DNA of 64,000 bases from Hawksworthiomyces lignivorus (taxonomy: Eukaryota; Ascomycota; Sordariomycetes; Ophiostomatales; Ophiostomataceae): the NCBI GenBank assembly GCA_002917075.1, contig NTMA01000102.1:1-64000 (forward strand), given 5' to 3'. The notes beneath the pieces were generated by a model. That model was given only the letters and a program-made list of their open reading frames with translations, was not told the DNA's origin and did no database searches. The translations under genes and the position numbers were made by a program. Positions 21,865 through 34,083 of the stretch are shown one piece after another. How positions within the stretch are numbered: position 1 is the first letter of the stretch; the number at the start of each line of letters is the position of its first letter.

Positions 21865-24406
21865 TCACACCCGCGCCGTGGCGTCCCGCTCCTTCTCGTG
21901 CACAAACTGCTTCTCGTGGTATTGGGTGTACTCGTCAGCGATGGGCTCCTCGGGGGCCGGGTTGCTGGGCCCGCGCTGGAGCAGCAGGTAGCGGCGCGCG
22001 AACCACTGGAGCTGGGCCCAGCCGTAGGCCATGCGGCGGCGCAGGGGCACGGCGAAGACGACGTCGAGCTCCTCGAGCGTCTTGGCCTTGGTCTCGGGCA
22101 TGAGCAGCAGGACGCCGACCCAGCCGATGAGGTTCCAGGCGGCGTACCACCCAAAGGCGCCCTGGGGCTTGAAGGCGAGCAGCAGCGAGGGCCAGGTGAC
22201 GGACAGGACAAAGTTGAAGAACCACGTGGTGGCCGTGGCCAGCGACATGCCGATGGGGCGGATGTACAGCGGGTAGGCCTCGGCCGAGTAGGTAAAAGGC
22301 ACGGGGCCCTCGCCGGGCGAGTAGACCATGCCGAAGAGGTACATGCCGAGCGCGACGCAGGCGATGCGCGCCTTGGAGTCGGCGGGGATCCAGAAGCTGA
22401 AGCCCGAGAAGAGCAAGAAGACGGCCATGAGCGGGAACGTGACCAGCAGCAGGCTGCGCCGGCCAAACGTGTCGATGGTGTAGATGGCCGGGATGGCAAA
22501 CAGCCAGTTGATGGCGCCCCAGCCCACGGACGCGCCCAGCGCGCTCACCTGCGACAGGTTGGCGTCGAGGAAGATCTGCGACGAGTAGTACGCCAGCACG
22601 TTGACGCCGCAGAACTGCTGCATGAACATGACCAGCTCCGACGCGATCATGGCGTTGCGGTTGCGCCGCACCGTGAAGAACTCCTTGAGCCGGTGCCGCC
22701 CCACCGCCATCACGTCCCGCTCCGCCTCCAGCAGCGTGTGCATGTAGAACAGGTCGCGCGCCGCCTGCACCTTCTCGTACCGCAGCTTGCAGATCGACAG
22801 GTACGCGTCGCGGTGCCGGTCCTTGGTCAGGTACCACCGCGGCGACTCCACGCACGTGTGGATCAGCAGGCACACGATCACCGCCGGGATCATGGCCGAG
22901 CCCATCATGAGCCGCCAGTTGAGGCCCTGCGCGATGCCGCGGTCGGGGACAAAGTAGAGGGCCAGATCGGCGACAGATCCCATCATGATACCTTGGCATT
23001 GTGTTAGCGGGAGTAAACCCTTGTTAGAGGAAAATCGAGGAAAGGGGAAGAGAGCCAAAGCTCACCAAAAGCTGTCCACATCTGCCACTGCATGACCAGA
23101 GCGCCGCGGAGCCGGGGTGGTGCACACTCCGCAGCGAAGATGGCTTTTTGATTTTGTTAGCAGCTGTTGTACAAAATAACCCTAGAGCTGTCTGCTTAGG
23201 AGAACACCTACGCGTCGTGGCAGATTTTGGTCCGATGCCAAAGCCTAGGAAGAAACGGGCGATGAACATGTGGTACCAGGTATTGGTGAAGGCCTGCCAG
23301 AAGCAAGCAAGAGCCGAAACTGTACAGCATTGTCAGAGAAGAGCACCAGTGACAGGCGAATTTTTCAAAAAGAAAAGGGAAAAGGAAAAAAAAAAAAAGC
23401 CAGACAGCGGGAGAACCTACTGATACAAGCGACAAAGACGGTGCCCTTGCGGCCACAGACCTTGTTCATGGGCTCCGTCAGCCAGCAGCCGATGAAGGCG
23501 CAGCACAAGTAGGGCGCCGAGTTGCACAAACCAACCAGCCACGAGTCGCGGCTGCTGTTGGGGTCGTCGATGCCGAACGCCTCCTTGTAAAAGATCTGGG
23601 CGCCGTTGACCACGGTCTCGTCCATGCCCTGTACAGCGGCGCAGAGGGAGCAGACTGGTAGAAGAGAGAACAAGATAATGTTAGCAGAGTGCTCGATCGC
23701 CATCTAAACGACTTAACAGAATGGGAGAGAGGAGAGGCGCACTGATGATCACCGAGTACAGCTTCATCGGGTTAGACCACTTGTGGGTAACCTCGCGCGC
23801 CAGCACCTCGCGCTCGCGGTCGGTCAGGTCGTTGAAGAAAGGCCCGCCGCCGTACTTCTCGTTGCTGCTGCTGCCGTTTCCGTTTCCGTTGCCGTTGCTG
23901 CCGCCGCTGCTGCTGCCGGCGGCCTCTACGTGGGCGGCCGAGGCGTCTCCGTTGCCGCCCGAGTACAGGTCCGGGTTGCCGGCGATGACGGCGCCCAGGC
24001 GGAAGGCGCGCAGGTCCTCCTCGCTGCCGTCGCCGACGTTGTGCTTGCGGCAGTAGGCCTCGCCCATGGCGGCCAGCTCGTCGGCCGAGAGCCCCGCCAG
24101 CGGATTCTGCAGCTTGTGGCTCCACTCGTGGCGCTGGCGGGCGTCGGCCGCCTCCTCGGCACTGTTGCGCCGCGACGCAAACGGCGTGCCGAACTTGCGG
24201 TGGTGCGCGTGGTGCGGCTGGTGCGCCGCCCCCGCCCCGCCAGCTGCCACGTCGACGCCGGTCGACGGGCCGGCGCCGTCAATGGCGACGGCGTGGGTGT
24301 CCTCGTGGTGCTGGGCCGCGGCCTTGCTGGCTGATGAGCTGTTCGTGTTGGTGGACAGGCGCTGCTCGTCCCCGTTGGGCCCGCCTGGGGAAGTAGGGCT
24401 GGCCAT
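21865..24406 (-). CDS. MFS sugar transporter with long cytosolic N-terminal extension
   Basis: Twelve-helix sugar/polyol:proton symporter of the major facilitator superfamily, 736 residues in five exons: 24406-23743, 23654-23421, 23319-23212, 23143-23066 and 22991-21865. The junctions rebuild family blocks: LYSVIIICSLCAAVQGMDETVVNG, GRKGTVFVACIISALACFWQ, GFGIGPKSATTPIFAAECAPPRLRG and WQMWTAFGIMMGS. Later blocks are VESPRWYL, QQFCGVNVLAYYSSQIF, DTFGRRSLLL and PETKAKTLEELD. The first roughly 200 residues are soluble, with Ser/Asn/Gly runs (NGNGNGNG) and a conserved-looking KLQNPLAGLSADELAAMGEAY block. Two acceptors end in AAG rather than CAG/TAG. Resemblance is to the fungal inositol/polyol transporter branch; the substrate is not determined. 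Confidence 0.9.
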
Positions 24407-27400
24407 GGCTGTTTCTCGACTTCCTCTTTTTTTTCAGCGCAGTCGATTGTGAGAGAGATAGATCAGATCAATTCAAAAAAAATTATAAACGACGTCAAGG
24501 GAGGGGGTGCTTTGCTGATCGTGGGGAAATGAAAACGCTCTTCGTTCTTCGAGGCATATAAAGGAAGAAAGCCGGATGACGTCTCACTCATATATTGTGC
24601 ATGCGTATGAGAGAAGTAGGGTCAACATCAAAGAAGATCGCCTACAAGATCATTCTTCTATTTGTAAACTTGCATCCGTCTATCGAGGAAGTGAGAGATC
24701 AACATGGCCTTTTGTACCTTTTAACCCTCTTCTACGGATTTCCCGCTCTCCTCGAGCGGTTACACAGTGTATAGCCATCAAGAGATGGGCACACCCCAAG
24801 TCTCTTTGATCTGGGGAAGAGTCCGTCTTCAGAAAACGTAGATGTTCATATTCTTACTCTTTCTTCGGTCTTGCTCCCTGGACAACTTATGACATAACGG
24901 GAGGGTCATTCTCTTACGGAAATAGAATTTTCATGGCTCTCTGGTATATCAACATCTTGTTTCTTCAGTTTGCCTCGCCGATCAGTGAGCCGCCAAGAGG
25001 AGATGGGCGGGTCAGACCCAGTGTTTCTTCCCCATGGACACATTCAGATGTCATGTATACAGTGAATGGAACGGTTCAGTCTCCTGCGGCGGCGGCAAAA
25101 AAAATTTTCGCCTCTATATAGCGAGCAGAAACACACCGAACCCCTTGACTAAGGTTTGTTGGTTTGGATTATCTCTCTAGATCTGCCTGTTATCTACTCT
25201 CGGGTTCTCTGTGATATTTTATGCTTTCGTCTGTCGGACAGCTCCTTGCAAGTGTGTCTTACAGAGCGCCCTTCCGAGTCAGACCTGCTGGTGACCAGGA
25301 ATATGCAAGACAGCCAGCCGATCTGAAATTAAGATCAGACTAAGTGGAATAATGGGAAAGAGAAGAAAGGTAGACCCAATGCCCATGTAAGCGCAAGATG
25401 CAGAATGTTCGAGATTTGCATATACTGAGGCACAGATACAAAGCCGAAGACCCTAACTGACGTCATTATCGCCAGGTCCAGCGCTTGGCTTCCTGCTCAT
25501 TATTGAAAGTATAAGCCCGTTAGAATCTTCTTGAAAGGACCAAATTCTAGTACTATACTCCGTATGTAGAAAAAGAAACCAAGGGCCATGGTGGGTTGAA
25601 AGATGGATGTACTCCGTACATGAAAAAAAAAGAAAGAAAGCCAGGAATTGCCCAAACAGGCGATCCGGCTTATAAGTGGGCTATGACGTCGGCAAGGGGG
25701 GCACTAAGGTCTCATTGCCGCCTCGCTAGTCTTCGCTCTTTTAAGCATCATGCCTCTCAGTCTCTCTCTCTCTCGGCGCACGCGAAAAATGCGGGTCTTG
25801 CGACCGAATGCTCGCAGACAGCCAGAAAGCATCAAGACATAAAGTGGGACCCCCTTCCAACATACATAGCGACACAGTATGCGTATGAGTACTTCCGTAA
25901 GCCGCTCGCCGCACACAGTATGCCCCGGACAAGACAACGTGTTACCCCCCGCATGCGTCTTCAACAAGTAAGGAGGTGTTGGCTGTTGTCATCGACTACT
26001 CGTACTCTTGCATGCCGAGCAAGTGCTCGTAACCATGTAACACAAGCAAACGTCTCCAAACAAACCCCCCGCAAGGCACAATGATTTTCTTTCCGATCAT
26101 ATTTTCCCGTCTGCTTTCTTTGCCAATCGCATATTGTTCCCGTTGCTTCCTGTAGATCACCTTTCTCCTCATCTTCCCGTCTTGCAGAATTGTTTCAGGG
26201 TTGCGGTCCTCTCCCAGCCTTACAAACGACAAGAAGGCTTGCGCATGCATATCCTTGGCATCCGAGTCCTCGTACAGACTGCTCCTCACAAGGAAATGAA
26301 ATAGCGGCGATATTTATTACTGGCTGCGGAAATAATCATAATCAGCCCATTCTCGCAGCTCAATCACATTCTGAGCGTGTGTGCATTTGGAAAATCCTGC
26401 TGCGGTTCTGGTTTTGCGTGGGAAAAACGAATGGAACGAAGCAATAACAAAGTGAGATAGTATGGAACCAATCACCACATGTAGATGCTGATCTCCTGGA
26501 GTACAGGTACGGAACACGGAGCCGCCGTAACCTTTTTTTTCTCTTTTTGTTTTCCTTTGTTGTGAACGTGTCCATCAAGTTTGACATGCATGCTGTACTC
26601 TTCCCCATGACTTTTTTGTTCTGCGACGTAATGAGATCGACAGGGTTGCCTCTCCCAAGAGCAAGGGACGTTCTCATCTTATTGAGTAGTTTCTTGATAC
26701 TCACATATTGAAGAGGAAAAAGGAACTCGCACTAGAAATCCCTGGGTTTGGGGTAGACTCTCAGATGCTTCATAACAAGAAAATGCGTGCTCAACTGTTA
26801 GATGGGAATGGCATTTTTATTCCGTTAATAAGGTAAATCCCGAGGGGCAAAGCATTAAGAGGAGAGGATGCTAGGCGAAGATGTACGAGAGCATCTTCCA
26901 TATCCACAATTCGCTCATTTGCTGCCATAGATTTGGCGATAAACAAATATCTTCTGATCACATACAGGTTTCACGACAGCACATAGTCACACGGTGTCAC
27001 GAGAGTAGTTTCCGTTTGTCGGGATAAAAAGTAGCTCTTATTGGCAACACAGCGAAAGTCTCTTAAATAGTAGTTGCGGTCGCAGGAGAAAAATCAATCC
27101 CGCCCTTCCTTCGACCCAGTTATGATGTTACTCATAAAAGGGGAGCCTGGTGATACCCTCCACAAAACGAGAAATTAGAAAAGGAACGACGAAGAAAATG
27201 CATGTGCGGAACTCCGGATGCGCCTTAGCCTCCCACCGCCCTTGTTGACCCTTTCGAACCCGACCGCATTTTACTTTGGGCGGGAGCTGGACTGGTATGA
27301 AAAAAGTGAAAGAAAAAAAATCCCAGCGAAGAAACTGAACTCCAAGGAAGAACGCCTACAGTCTCGCCAGACTGTCTCATTGTTTCTGATGGGAACTGGC

Positions 27401-27692
27401 TTCGCCTCCCAACTTTCCAATTACACAAATGGAAATTAAATATCAAAATAAAGAATGGCAGCAGTAAACGAGAAAAAGAAGACAAGGAACGCCGGGATAG
27501 TGAAACTATCATATAAAGAAGAAGAGGGCCAATAAGTCCGAAGAGACAGAGCCTGTCTGCAGGCCCAGAGTGCTAATAGAAACAAGTATAAAACAGTAAT
27601 CGTACAAGATAGTAAAGTGATTTCAACTGTCGTGTATATGTGTGTTGTGTGTGTGGCACGGGTATCAAAGTGTAAATGTTCGTTATGTTATG
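24407..27692. other. 3.3-kb spacer upstream of the MFS gene
   Basis: No gene recognised. It should hold the MFS promoter (left) and the WD40 gene's 3' region (right). Two copies of TACTCCGTA lie 46 bp apart at 25556-25564 and 25610-25618. The longest open frame (25596-26084, 162 codons) is compositionally random and shows no motif. Confidence 0.5.
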
Positions 27693-30600
27693 TTATATGC
27701 GCACAGAACTCGACATAGACGCCGGTCGAGAATTTTCGTCGAGAGACGTGTTGTCCATGTCCGCGCTATTGCTGCTATGGTCGTCAACGCCGGCTCGGTC
27801 GCGGTCTTGGTCACGGTCACTGTCTGCACTCGTTCCGCTGCCACCGCTATCCTGACGATGCCGTTGGCGGGGGTGATGTGTGTGCCCAAGCTGTTTCGGC
27901 TGGTGCAAGCGCCATTTTTCATCAAGGAGTGACACCAGTCGCTCTAGCTTCTCATCAAGCAAGCCTCCAAGCTCCTCACTCATGGCTTTGCCGCGGATAG
28001 CTCTGTCGCCGAGAGCAGCTACTGTCAGTCGCAGCTCCTGGTCGAGCTCGATGAGTATCTCTTGTGAGACAGGATCAGTAGATGCGAGTCTCTTTCGATA
28101 CGCTCGCAGCTGCCGACAAGTCTGCTCCGTAGCCATACTGAGACTGCCAAATCCATACGAGCTCCGCAGATTGTTGACGCTGCCCTTTTTCCTCATCGAT
28201 CCACCGGCGCTTCCGCTGCTAGGTCCTGTCGGTGTTGACGATGTGCTCATGGCTGGCAGTGAAGGTCGCCGTCGTACCTTCGCCTTGGGACTGACTGGAA
28301 TTGGTGGGCTTCCAGATCCGCTCCCCGCAGACGCCCTCCTAGATGGCGTGTCTTCTGCGATGGCAGTAGCTGGGTTGTTTAGCAGCACGGAGATCGGCGT
28401 TCGCGGTGTTGCAGCTACGCCCGTAGTGAGGTTGTATCTCGACGTCCTCCTGGAAACCGAGCGCGATGGCGATCGCCTGCCATTCCCTGTTGCGGTGCTG
28501 CTGCCATTGGCTCCACTGCCTGACGTAGAGGGCCGCTGAAATTCTGCCAGCTCAGCTCGTGACAAGACTCTTCGTAGAGGTGGTCTGGAGGACGTCAAAG
28601 AGGCTGCTGCATTGTTATTTCCGTCTTTGGCTGGTGAGGGGTCGCGACTGATTGAAGAGCCAGGAAGAATTGGCTGGCGCAGGTCGAGCGACCAGATCAT
28701 GATCGTCCCATCAGATCCAACACTCACTACTTTCCGGCATCCTCCTGCAAAAGAACCACGCACGCTTCGACCCAACTTGTCTGCATCTTCGTCCTCCTCG
28801 ATTAGGGCCACACCGTTGATAGCTTCGGTGTGACCCCACTCGCGGTCTAGAAAGGTGCCAGACTGGGCATCGTAGATTCGGACAGATTTGTCTGTATTAG
28901 ACAAGCCGAGCAAAAATGCCATTTCGCTTGAAGCAATACTTGGCGAAGAGAGAGGCAATGATGCAGACACACCTGTGGCTTGCGTACCATAGATTAGAGC
29001 GTCCAGCACAGCAGTCTCCGCACCACCCTCATCGATGCACTTAAAAGAGTTCATGAGTCGGCTCGTCTCCAGATCGTACTGGCAGATAGTTCGATCCAGA
29101 AGCGACACAAAAACAGATTTTGCGTCGGGAGCCAGGGTCATGGACGAAGGCGATGCTTTGAGTGTAATTACGCGATTGGGAACGGCAGCAATGGAATCTG
29201 GATCGTCTTCTTTTGACATCAGGTCGTGGATTTGCAATGTGCGGTCAAAAGAGCAGGTAATGATTTTGTCATCGGGCGTAAGCAGTACTTGCACTACCTT
29301 GGCCGCAAACTCCAGCGTCTGAAAATGCTCAACTGTCCCGTCTTGGCGTTGGTAGAACAGCTGGGCCGTCCGGTCCCTTCCGCAGGTGGCCAAGAGAAGC
29401 CTGTTATTGCTTTCAAGAATGGAGATGGACTGGCAGTCGGACGAGTGTGCCTTAGTCTCCAGAATGAATTTCCGCGTTGTAAGATCAAGAATCCGTAGGA
29501 CGCCTAGCCTGTCCGCGGTTACAAAGAGTTTGCCACCTTTTGTGGCCCGCACCACAGACAGCTGGTTCATGAGATCTAGCTCATTATCGGTGGGTGCTTG
29601 CTCGACTGGTATTTGCAGGGATGACTTGACTTGGCCGTCCAGATTCCAGAGAAGAATGTTTCCAGAGCCGGACCAAGTGAAAAACGCAGCGTTGGCACGA
29701 TTAGGCGTGGATAGTGCTTGAATGCCCATAATTGGCTCGCCATGACCTGGAATCGGAATCCGCTTCACATGCGGAGCGGGCTCTGTGCCAGGAATGTGGT
29801 CGACACTGGAGAAGATGTCGATGGACCGCTTTGAATCGATCGTGACGACGTGGTGGGACAGAAATCCTATTGCCACGAATCCATTGCGGGCAGATGGTGA
29901 GCTAGAATTTGTTCGAGACGGGAAAATCGGTGAGGTTGCAATTGAAGGCGTTGAAGGCATCGAGGATAGCGAACCATCAGACCTGCACTCGAGGAGCAAA
30001 TCCTCTAGGTCCACTGAGATGGACTGCCCAGCCTTGCCGCTAATAAACACCTTCTCCTTATGGATAGAGATGCAGGCGATGGGAAAGCCAATATCGCGCA
30101 GCCTCGTTAATTTCATCTGCCTGGTAGTTGAGTCGAGCAAGCAAATGTCGCCAACTTCGGAGCAGATAATAGCACGACCATCGGCAAAAGGAGCAGCGCA
30201 GCTAAACGTGGCTTCGAGGAGGGAACCCAGCAGGATATTTCGTCCTGGCAAGGTTCTCTGTTGTGGCTGCGGTTGCTGCTCTCGTTGTTGCTGATGTGGT
30301 GGAGGTGTGGAAAGAAAGGTTTCATTGACATATTTGGATTTCGTAGGTGACGTGCTGACCGCAAAACTTTCTTCAACGCGCCAAACTTTAATATGACGAA
30401 CACCAAACGTGACGAGACTGTTGCTTCCAAGCCAGACCATGCCGCGCACGTACGACGTGCAGCGGTTCTGTTGGAACAGCTTGGCGGCGCCGGTGCGTGG
30501 GTCAATCTTCCACAGGTACAGGAAGCCATCATTGGCAGCACCGAGTGAGGCTAGGTAGCGTGAGTCGGCGGACCAGGCAACGGCAGTCACGCCAAAACTG

Positions 30601-31217
30601 TGCTCGCTGATCGAGACAAGAGGAATGTCAGACGAGGAATCTTCCAAGCTAAAAATAAGGACTCGTGGAGCATAGCCCGTTTCGCCGACAGCGAGAAATT
30701 TGCCGTTGCGGCTCAGAGAGAGACAAGTTGCCGACTTGATGCGTTCACGCTGTGTCCAGGTTTTGCCAGACGGTGAATCAGACCAGTCTGGCAGTCCAAA
30801 TGTCGACTCCCTGTGGCCGCTGGCGGCAACCCTGTTCCGACTGTCATTTGCCTTTGGCGTGGATGTCGGTGTAGATGGTCCAAGGGGAACCGGGGAAACC
30901 GCATAAACTGGGACTGCGGATGGCCGGGCGCGGTAGAAGCGCTGCTTATATTGGTCGTTGTAGACATCAACAACAACAACAGCGCCACCTGCAATGTAGG
31001 CAAACGATGAATTGACGGTATCAAATCCAGTTGGCGAACAGCAAGTTGAGCCAACGACTCGTTTCAGAGATAGGCGTGAGGCGATAGGAGAAGAGGAGGA
31101 AGAGGAAGAGGATGCATCATTGAGGGTTTTTGAGCGGATTGGCGACCTCGATGTGCGATGGATGAATGGCGAGTTAGACGGTGTCAACTTCAGACGATTC
31201 GAAGGAGTAGACACCAT
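27693..31217 (-). CDS. WD40-repeat protein of the MABP1/WDR62 type
   Basis: One uninterrupted 1174-codon frame. A Ser-rich N-terminus (TPSNRLKLTPSNSPF, then eight serines) is followed by two sets of WD40 blades. The first starts near residue 160 with CLSLSRNGKFLAVGETG and continues with VTAVAWSADSRYLASLG, LYLWKID and VRHIKVWRVEE. Later blades include ILLWNLDG, LLLATCGRDRTAQLF, KIITCSFDRTLQIHDL and VVSVGSDGTIMIWSLDLRQP. This double-propeller pattern with GETG and HIKVW is that of MABP1/WDR62-like scaffold proteins, which in animals bind JNK pathway kinases and spindle poles; the fungal role is not established. After residue 860 come a Ser/Arg-rich linker and a C-terminal helical part (TCRQLRAYRKRLAS, ELDQELRLTVAAL) that could be a coiled coil. 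No intron is needed. Confidence 0.88.
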   Translation of the reverse strand: MVSTPSNRLKLTPSNSPFIHRTSRSPIRSKTLNDASSSSSSSSPIASRLSLKRVVGSTCCSPTGFDTVNSSFAYIAGGAVVVVDVYNDQYKQRFYRARPSAVPVYAVSPVPLGPSTPTSTPKANDSRNRVAASGHRESTFGLPDWSDSPSGKTWTQRERIKSATCLSLSRNGKFLAVGETGYAPRVLIFSLEDSSSDIPLVSISEHSFGVTAVAWSADSRYLASLGAANDGFLYLWKIDPRTGAAKLFQQNRCTSYVRGMVWLGSNSLVTFGVRHIKVWRVEESFAVSTSPTKSKYVNETFLSTPPPHQQQREQQPQPQQRTLPGRNILLGSLLEATFSCAAPFADGRAIICSEVGDICLLDSTTRQMKLTRLRDIGFPIACISIHKEKVFISGKAGQSISVDLEDLLLECRSDGSLSSMPSTPSIATSPIFPSRTNSSSPSARNGFVAIGFLSHHVVTIDSKRSIDIFSSVDHIPGTEPAPHVKRIPIPGHGEPIMGIQALSTPNRANAAFFTWSGSGNILLWNLDGQVKSSLQIPVEQAPTDNELDLMNQLSVVRATKGGKLFVTADRLGVLRILDLTTRKFILETKAHSSDCQSISILESNNRLLLATCGRDRTAQLFYQRQDGTVEHFQTLEFAAKVVQVLLTPDDKIITCSFDRTLQIHDLMSKEDDPDSIAAVPNRVITLKASPSSMTLAPDAKSVFVSLLDRTICQYDLETSRLMNSFKCIDEGGAETAVLDALIYGTQATGVSASLPLSSPSIASSEMAFLLGLSNTDKSVRIYDAQSGTFLDREWGHTEAINGVALIEEDEDADKLGRSVRGSFAGGCRKVVSVGSDGTIMIWSLDLRQPILPGSSISRDPSPAKDGNNNAAASLTSSRPPLRRVLSRAELAEFQRPSTSGSGANGSSTATGNGRRSPSRSVSRRTSRYNLTTGVAATPRTPISVLLNNPATAIAEDTPSRRASAGSGSGSPPIPVSPKAKVRRRPSLPAMSTSSTPTGPSSGSAGGSMRKKGSVNNLRSSYGFGSLSMATEQTCRQLRAYRKRLASTDPVSQEILIELDQELRLTVAALGDRAIRGKAMSEELGGLLDEKLERLVSLLDEKWRLHQPKQLGHTHHPRQRHRQDSGGSGTSADSDRDQDRDRAGVDDHSSNSADMDNTSLDENSRPASMSSSVRI

Positions 31218-34083
31218 CTTGCTGCCATTTGTTGGTTTTCTGCTTCTAAATATTGGTTGTTGGTGGTAGAAGAACGAGTTGATGCGCGTTGAAAGCGATT
31301 AGAGTAAAAAGGTAAAAAAAAAATAGCGGTACTAAGGATGATTCAAAGAGAGTTCGAAAACAAGCAGAGATGATGAAGAGGTTTGGATAACTTTGAGAAG
31401 CGCTAGAAAAGGTCAGTATGTCTGAAGCATGACAAGGAGTTACTAGAGATCACCCTCGTCGGACAAAAAAAATATGTTCATTGTAGAGGCGGATTCACAT
31501 AGAAGAAAGACCAAAATAATTAACTCACAGTGACTGAGAAGATGAAGAATGAATCGAGAAAGGTGTGAAGACAACAAAACAAAGAAATAAAGCGAGTGAC
31601 TGTAAGGGGCAAGATGAATGCCCTAAAGTGATCGGTTGCGTATAAGAGCTAGGTTGAGAGAGGTATCCAGCTCAATATGAACGCAGGAACATTACGAAAT
31701 GGTGTCCATGCGGATTCCTGCGCCTGCGGAGGTGAAGCTATCGAGGGAGTGACGAGAAAGCGAAAACTCTGACGAAAGGAGCGAGAGAGAAAGATGGGAG
31801 AAATGAGAGTCGTTCCCCTGGACGATGAATGGATTTCGAGTAAATACTTCTTGGTTCCTGTTTAGTTAGATGGGTAAGCTCGCCGGCTACCTCAAATTCG
31901 TGTCTTATCCTTGGTTTCTTCGTCTCTGTTTCCTATGTTCCTGCGTATTCTGGTCGATTTCTCTCTAGCAGTCCGTCAAGCTGCAAGAAGAAAGACTTGA
32001 AAAAAGAGAGTTGTGGAGAGGGCACACAAACGCGTGGACAGAAAATACCGATAATACGAGTGCTCCGTTGTGAGCACCAGACCTGACAAGCGGGGACCAC
32101 AGATCGTATTGTACCCCGTGCGTATCTGCTAGTGTGAGGAGGAATATGTGTGAAGGTGAGAGACACAGGTGAGGATATTTCCCTTTAGGTTTTCCTCTAG
32201 AGTAACGTTTTTGCTCTTGATGATCACGCCTCGTTGAGAACGGTAGGCCTACGCAGTACTCCGTAGCAACAGTTCTGTTTGGCAAGGGTGCATATCAAGG
32301 TGGTGTGGATCGTTCCTCCCCATCATGGGTGCACATTATTTTCCTCTCTCACACTAAGATTATTTTCCCTTTTTTATTTTATTTTTATTTTTTTTTGTTG
32401 TCCCCCCTCGTACCTGCCCTTGTTTTCTTTTTGGGTTGAGCGGGCGACCTGAGCGGGCAGGCGCGGGGGGGGGGATGGCTACCCAAAGAGCTGTCAATCC
32501 CAGCCCGGCAAGCACGTTCCCCTATTGGGCTTGGCTCCAGGGGAGGGAAACAACGACACAAACAAAAGGACGAAGAACAAACCCGGATTTAGAGCTGTAA
32601 GCGGCCAATGCGTCCCACAGGTTCCGATTTTGCGGGTCAATGCGAAGAGCCTGCCAATGGGAGATGAGCCATGCTAGCGAAATGGAGAGAGTTCAGAGAG
32701 GCAGAAAGGCGCGATACAAGGAGGGAAGAATAAAAAGCTACGCACACGGTTGTGCTTGCCTTGGAAAAAGAAAGTTTCCTAAGCCTATAATACGAGCGAA
32801 TATTACTAGAAAACCGTTAAGCCTGAAAAGGGGGCATACATAGAACAAAGAGAGGAGACGATCAATTGACCGTCCAATTTCCCCTTCTCTTCAATCCGAT
32901 AAAAAAGAAGAATACTCACGACTTTGGGATCATCACCTGAGATGTCCACTAGGTGAGCACGAAGTAGCATGTATGAGTACGGAGTATATGCACGTAAAAT
33001 AAGAATTCGAAAGACGCGCGAGATGACAGTTTAATACGATCACACTAGAGAACATCCCAATGCAATAAGCCACCCAACGCGTCCTAGCCTCATCACTGAA
33101 AGCTTCTCACGAGATACAAAAACTCGCTGCAGGCTGCCGAGCAATGAACGGTATCTCCCTGTGGCTGGTCTCTGGTGTTCGCTATACGAAGGGGCAATCG
33201 TGCATTTTCCGGCAGCCATTTTAGTCTAGCAGACCGTTTTGACCAGAAAGCTAGCAAGCATGCGAGATGAGATTGCAACCCTGTGGGCAGTTGGTACGCG
33301 ACTAGGATGTTACTTTGATTGGTCTTGGCTGCCTGAGCTCATTAAACTCTCCTCCCAATCTGCGAGAACGGGCACCTTGGCCGTGGTATAGAATGCGTAC
33401 GGCTGCAGTCTTGTCCGTGCAGCAGACGTACGACATACGCATATTACGAAGCACTGGTGCTTACATGTATTTCGTACGAAGTTACATACCATTTATGTGC
33501 GCACATCATATCGTTTCCTCTTGTATTATTTTGCCCATTATAGAGGATGTGATGGGCTCGAATGTGTAACAGCCGGAAGTTGGACCGATTGTGTTTGGGT
33601 TCCTAGTCTTTTTTTGCGCCCCTAGCCTGTTTTGCAGATCTTGTCCCCTTCCAGGCTGCAAGCAGCCTTCTGTCTGCATTGATGTGCCGGGATGTGCCTG
33701 AATGTGCCTGAATGTGCCTAGAAAAGACCTGAAAAAGCTTATTTAGTGTGACTGTTATCATGAAACAATTGGAAGGGGCATTAGTGAGATTCATGGCGTC
33801 GTAGCTGAGCATGAATCAAGGGTGAGAGTTGGAGTATCATTGTCACTGAGTGTATGGAGTATGCGAGCCTACAAAAATATGTCAAGCTAATGTACATGGG
33901 TATAGTATACAGAGGTTTTGCTGGATTCCAAGCAGCAGGACTTGGGGCTGGTATACCTGCTGCGCGTGTCTACGCAGAGGTTTCGCTTTCGCTCCACTCT
34001 CCCAGTCCAGCTTAGACCAGCAATTTCGAAGAGGAGACCCTCTCGCGCGCACCAGCCGCGCCTGGCTTGCCACGGCTCTGTGC
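31218..34083. other. 2.9-kb spacer between WD40 gene and RRG9 gene
   Basis: It holds the WD40 gene promoter (left) and the RRG9 3' region (right). It contains two copies of the nine-base word (32257-32265 forward, 32978-32986 reverse), a nine-G run near 32466 and a decamer tandem repeat at 33681-33720. No gene seen. Confidence 0.5.
33681..33720. repeat. Four tandem copies of a 10-bp unit (consensus RATGTGCCTG)
   Basis: GATGTGCCGG, GATGTGCCTG, AATGTGCCTG and AATGTGCCTA run head to tail with no spacer. The exact 10-bp period is shared with the unrelated decamer array at 2487-2516. It lies about 360 bp beyond the 3' end of the RRG9 frame. Confidence 0.75.

Noticed and set aside
21490..23007. 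505-codon plus-strand frame over the MFS transporter
   Set aside because: Antisense shadow of a GC-rich exon; the Arg/Gln/His-rich text has no domain and the minus strand carries the transporter motifs.
25596..26084. 162-codon plus-strand frame in the 3.3-kb spacer
   Set aside because: Random composition, many Arg/Ser/Thr codons, no domain, no splice context and no suitable promoter.
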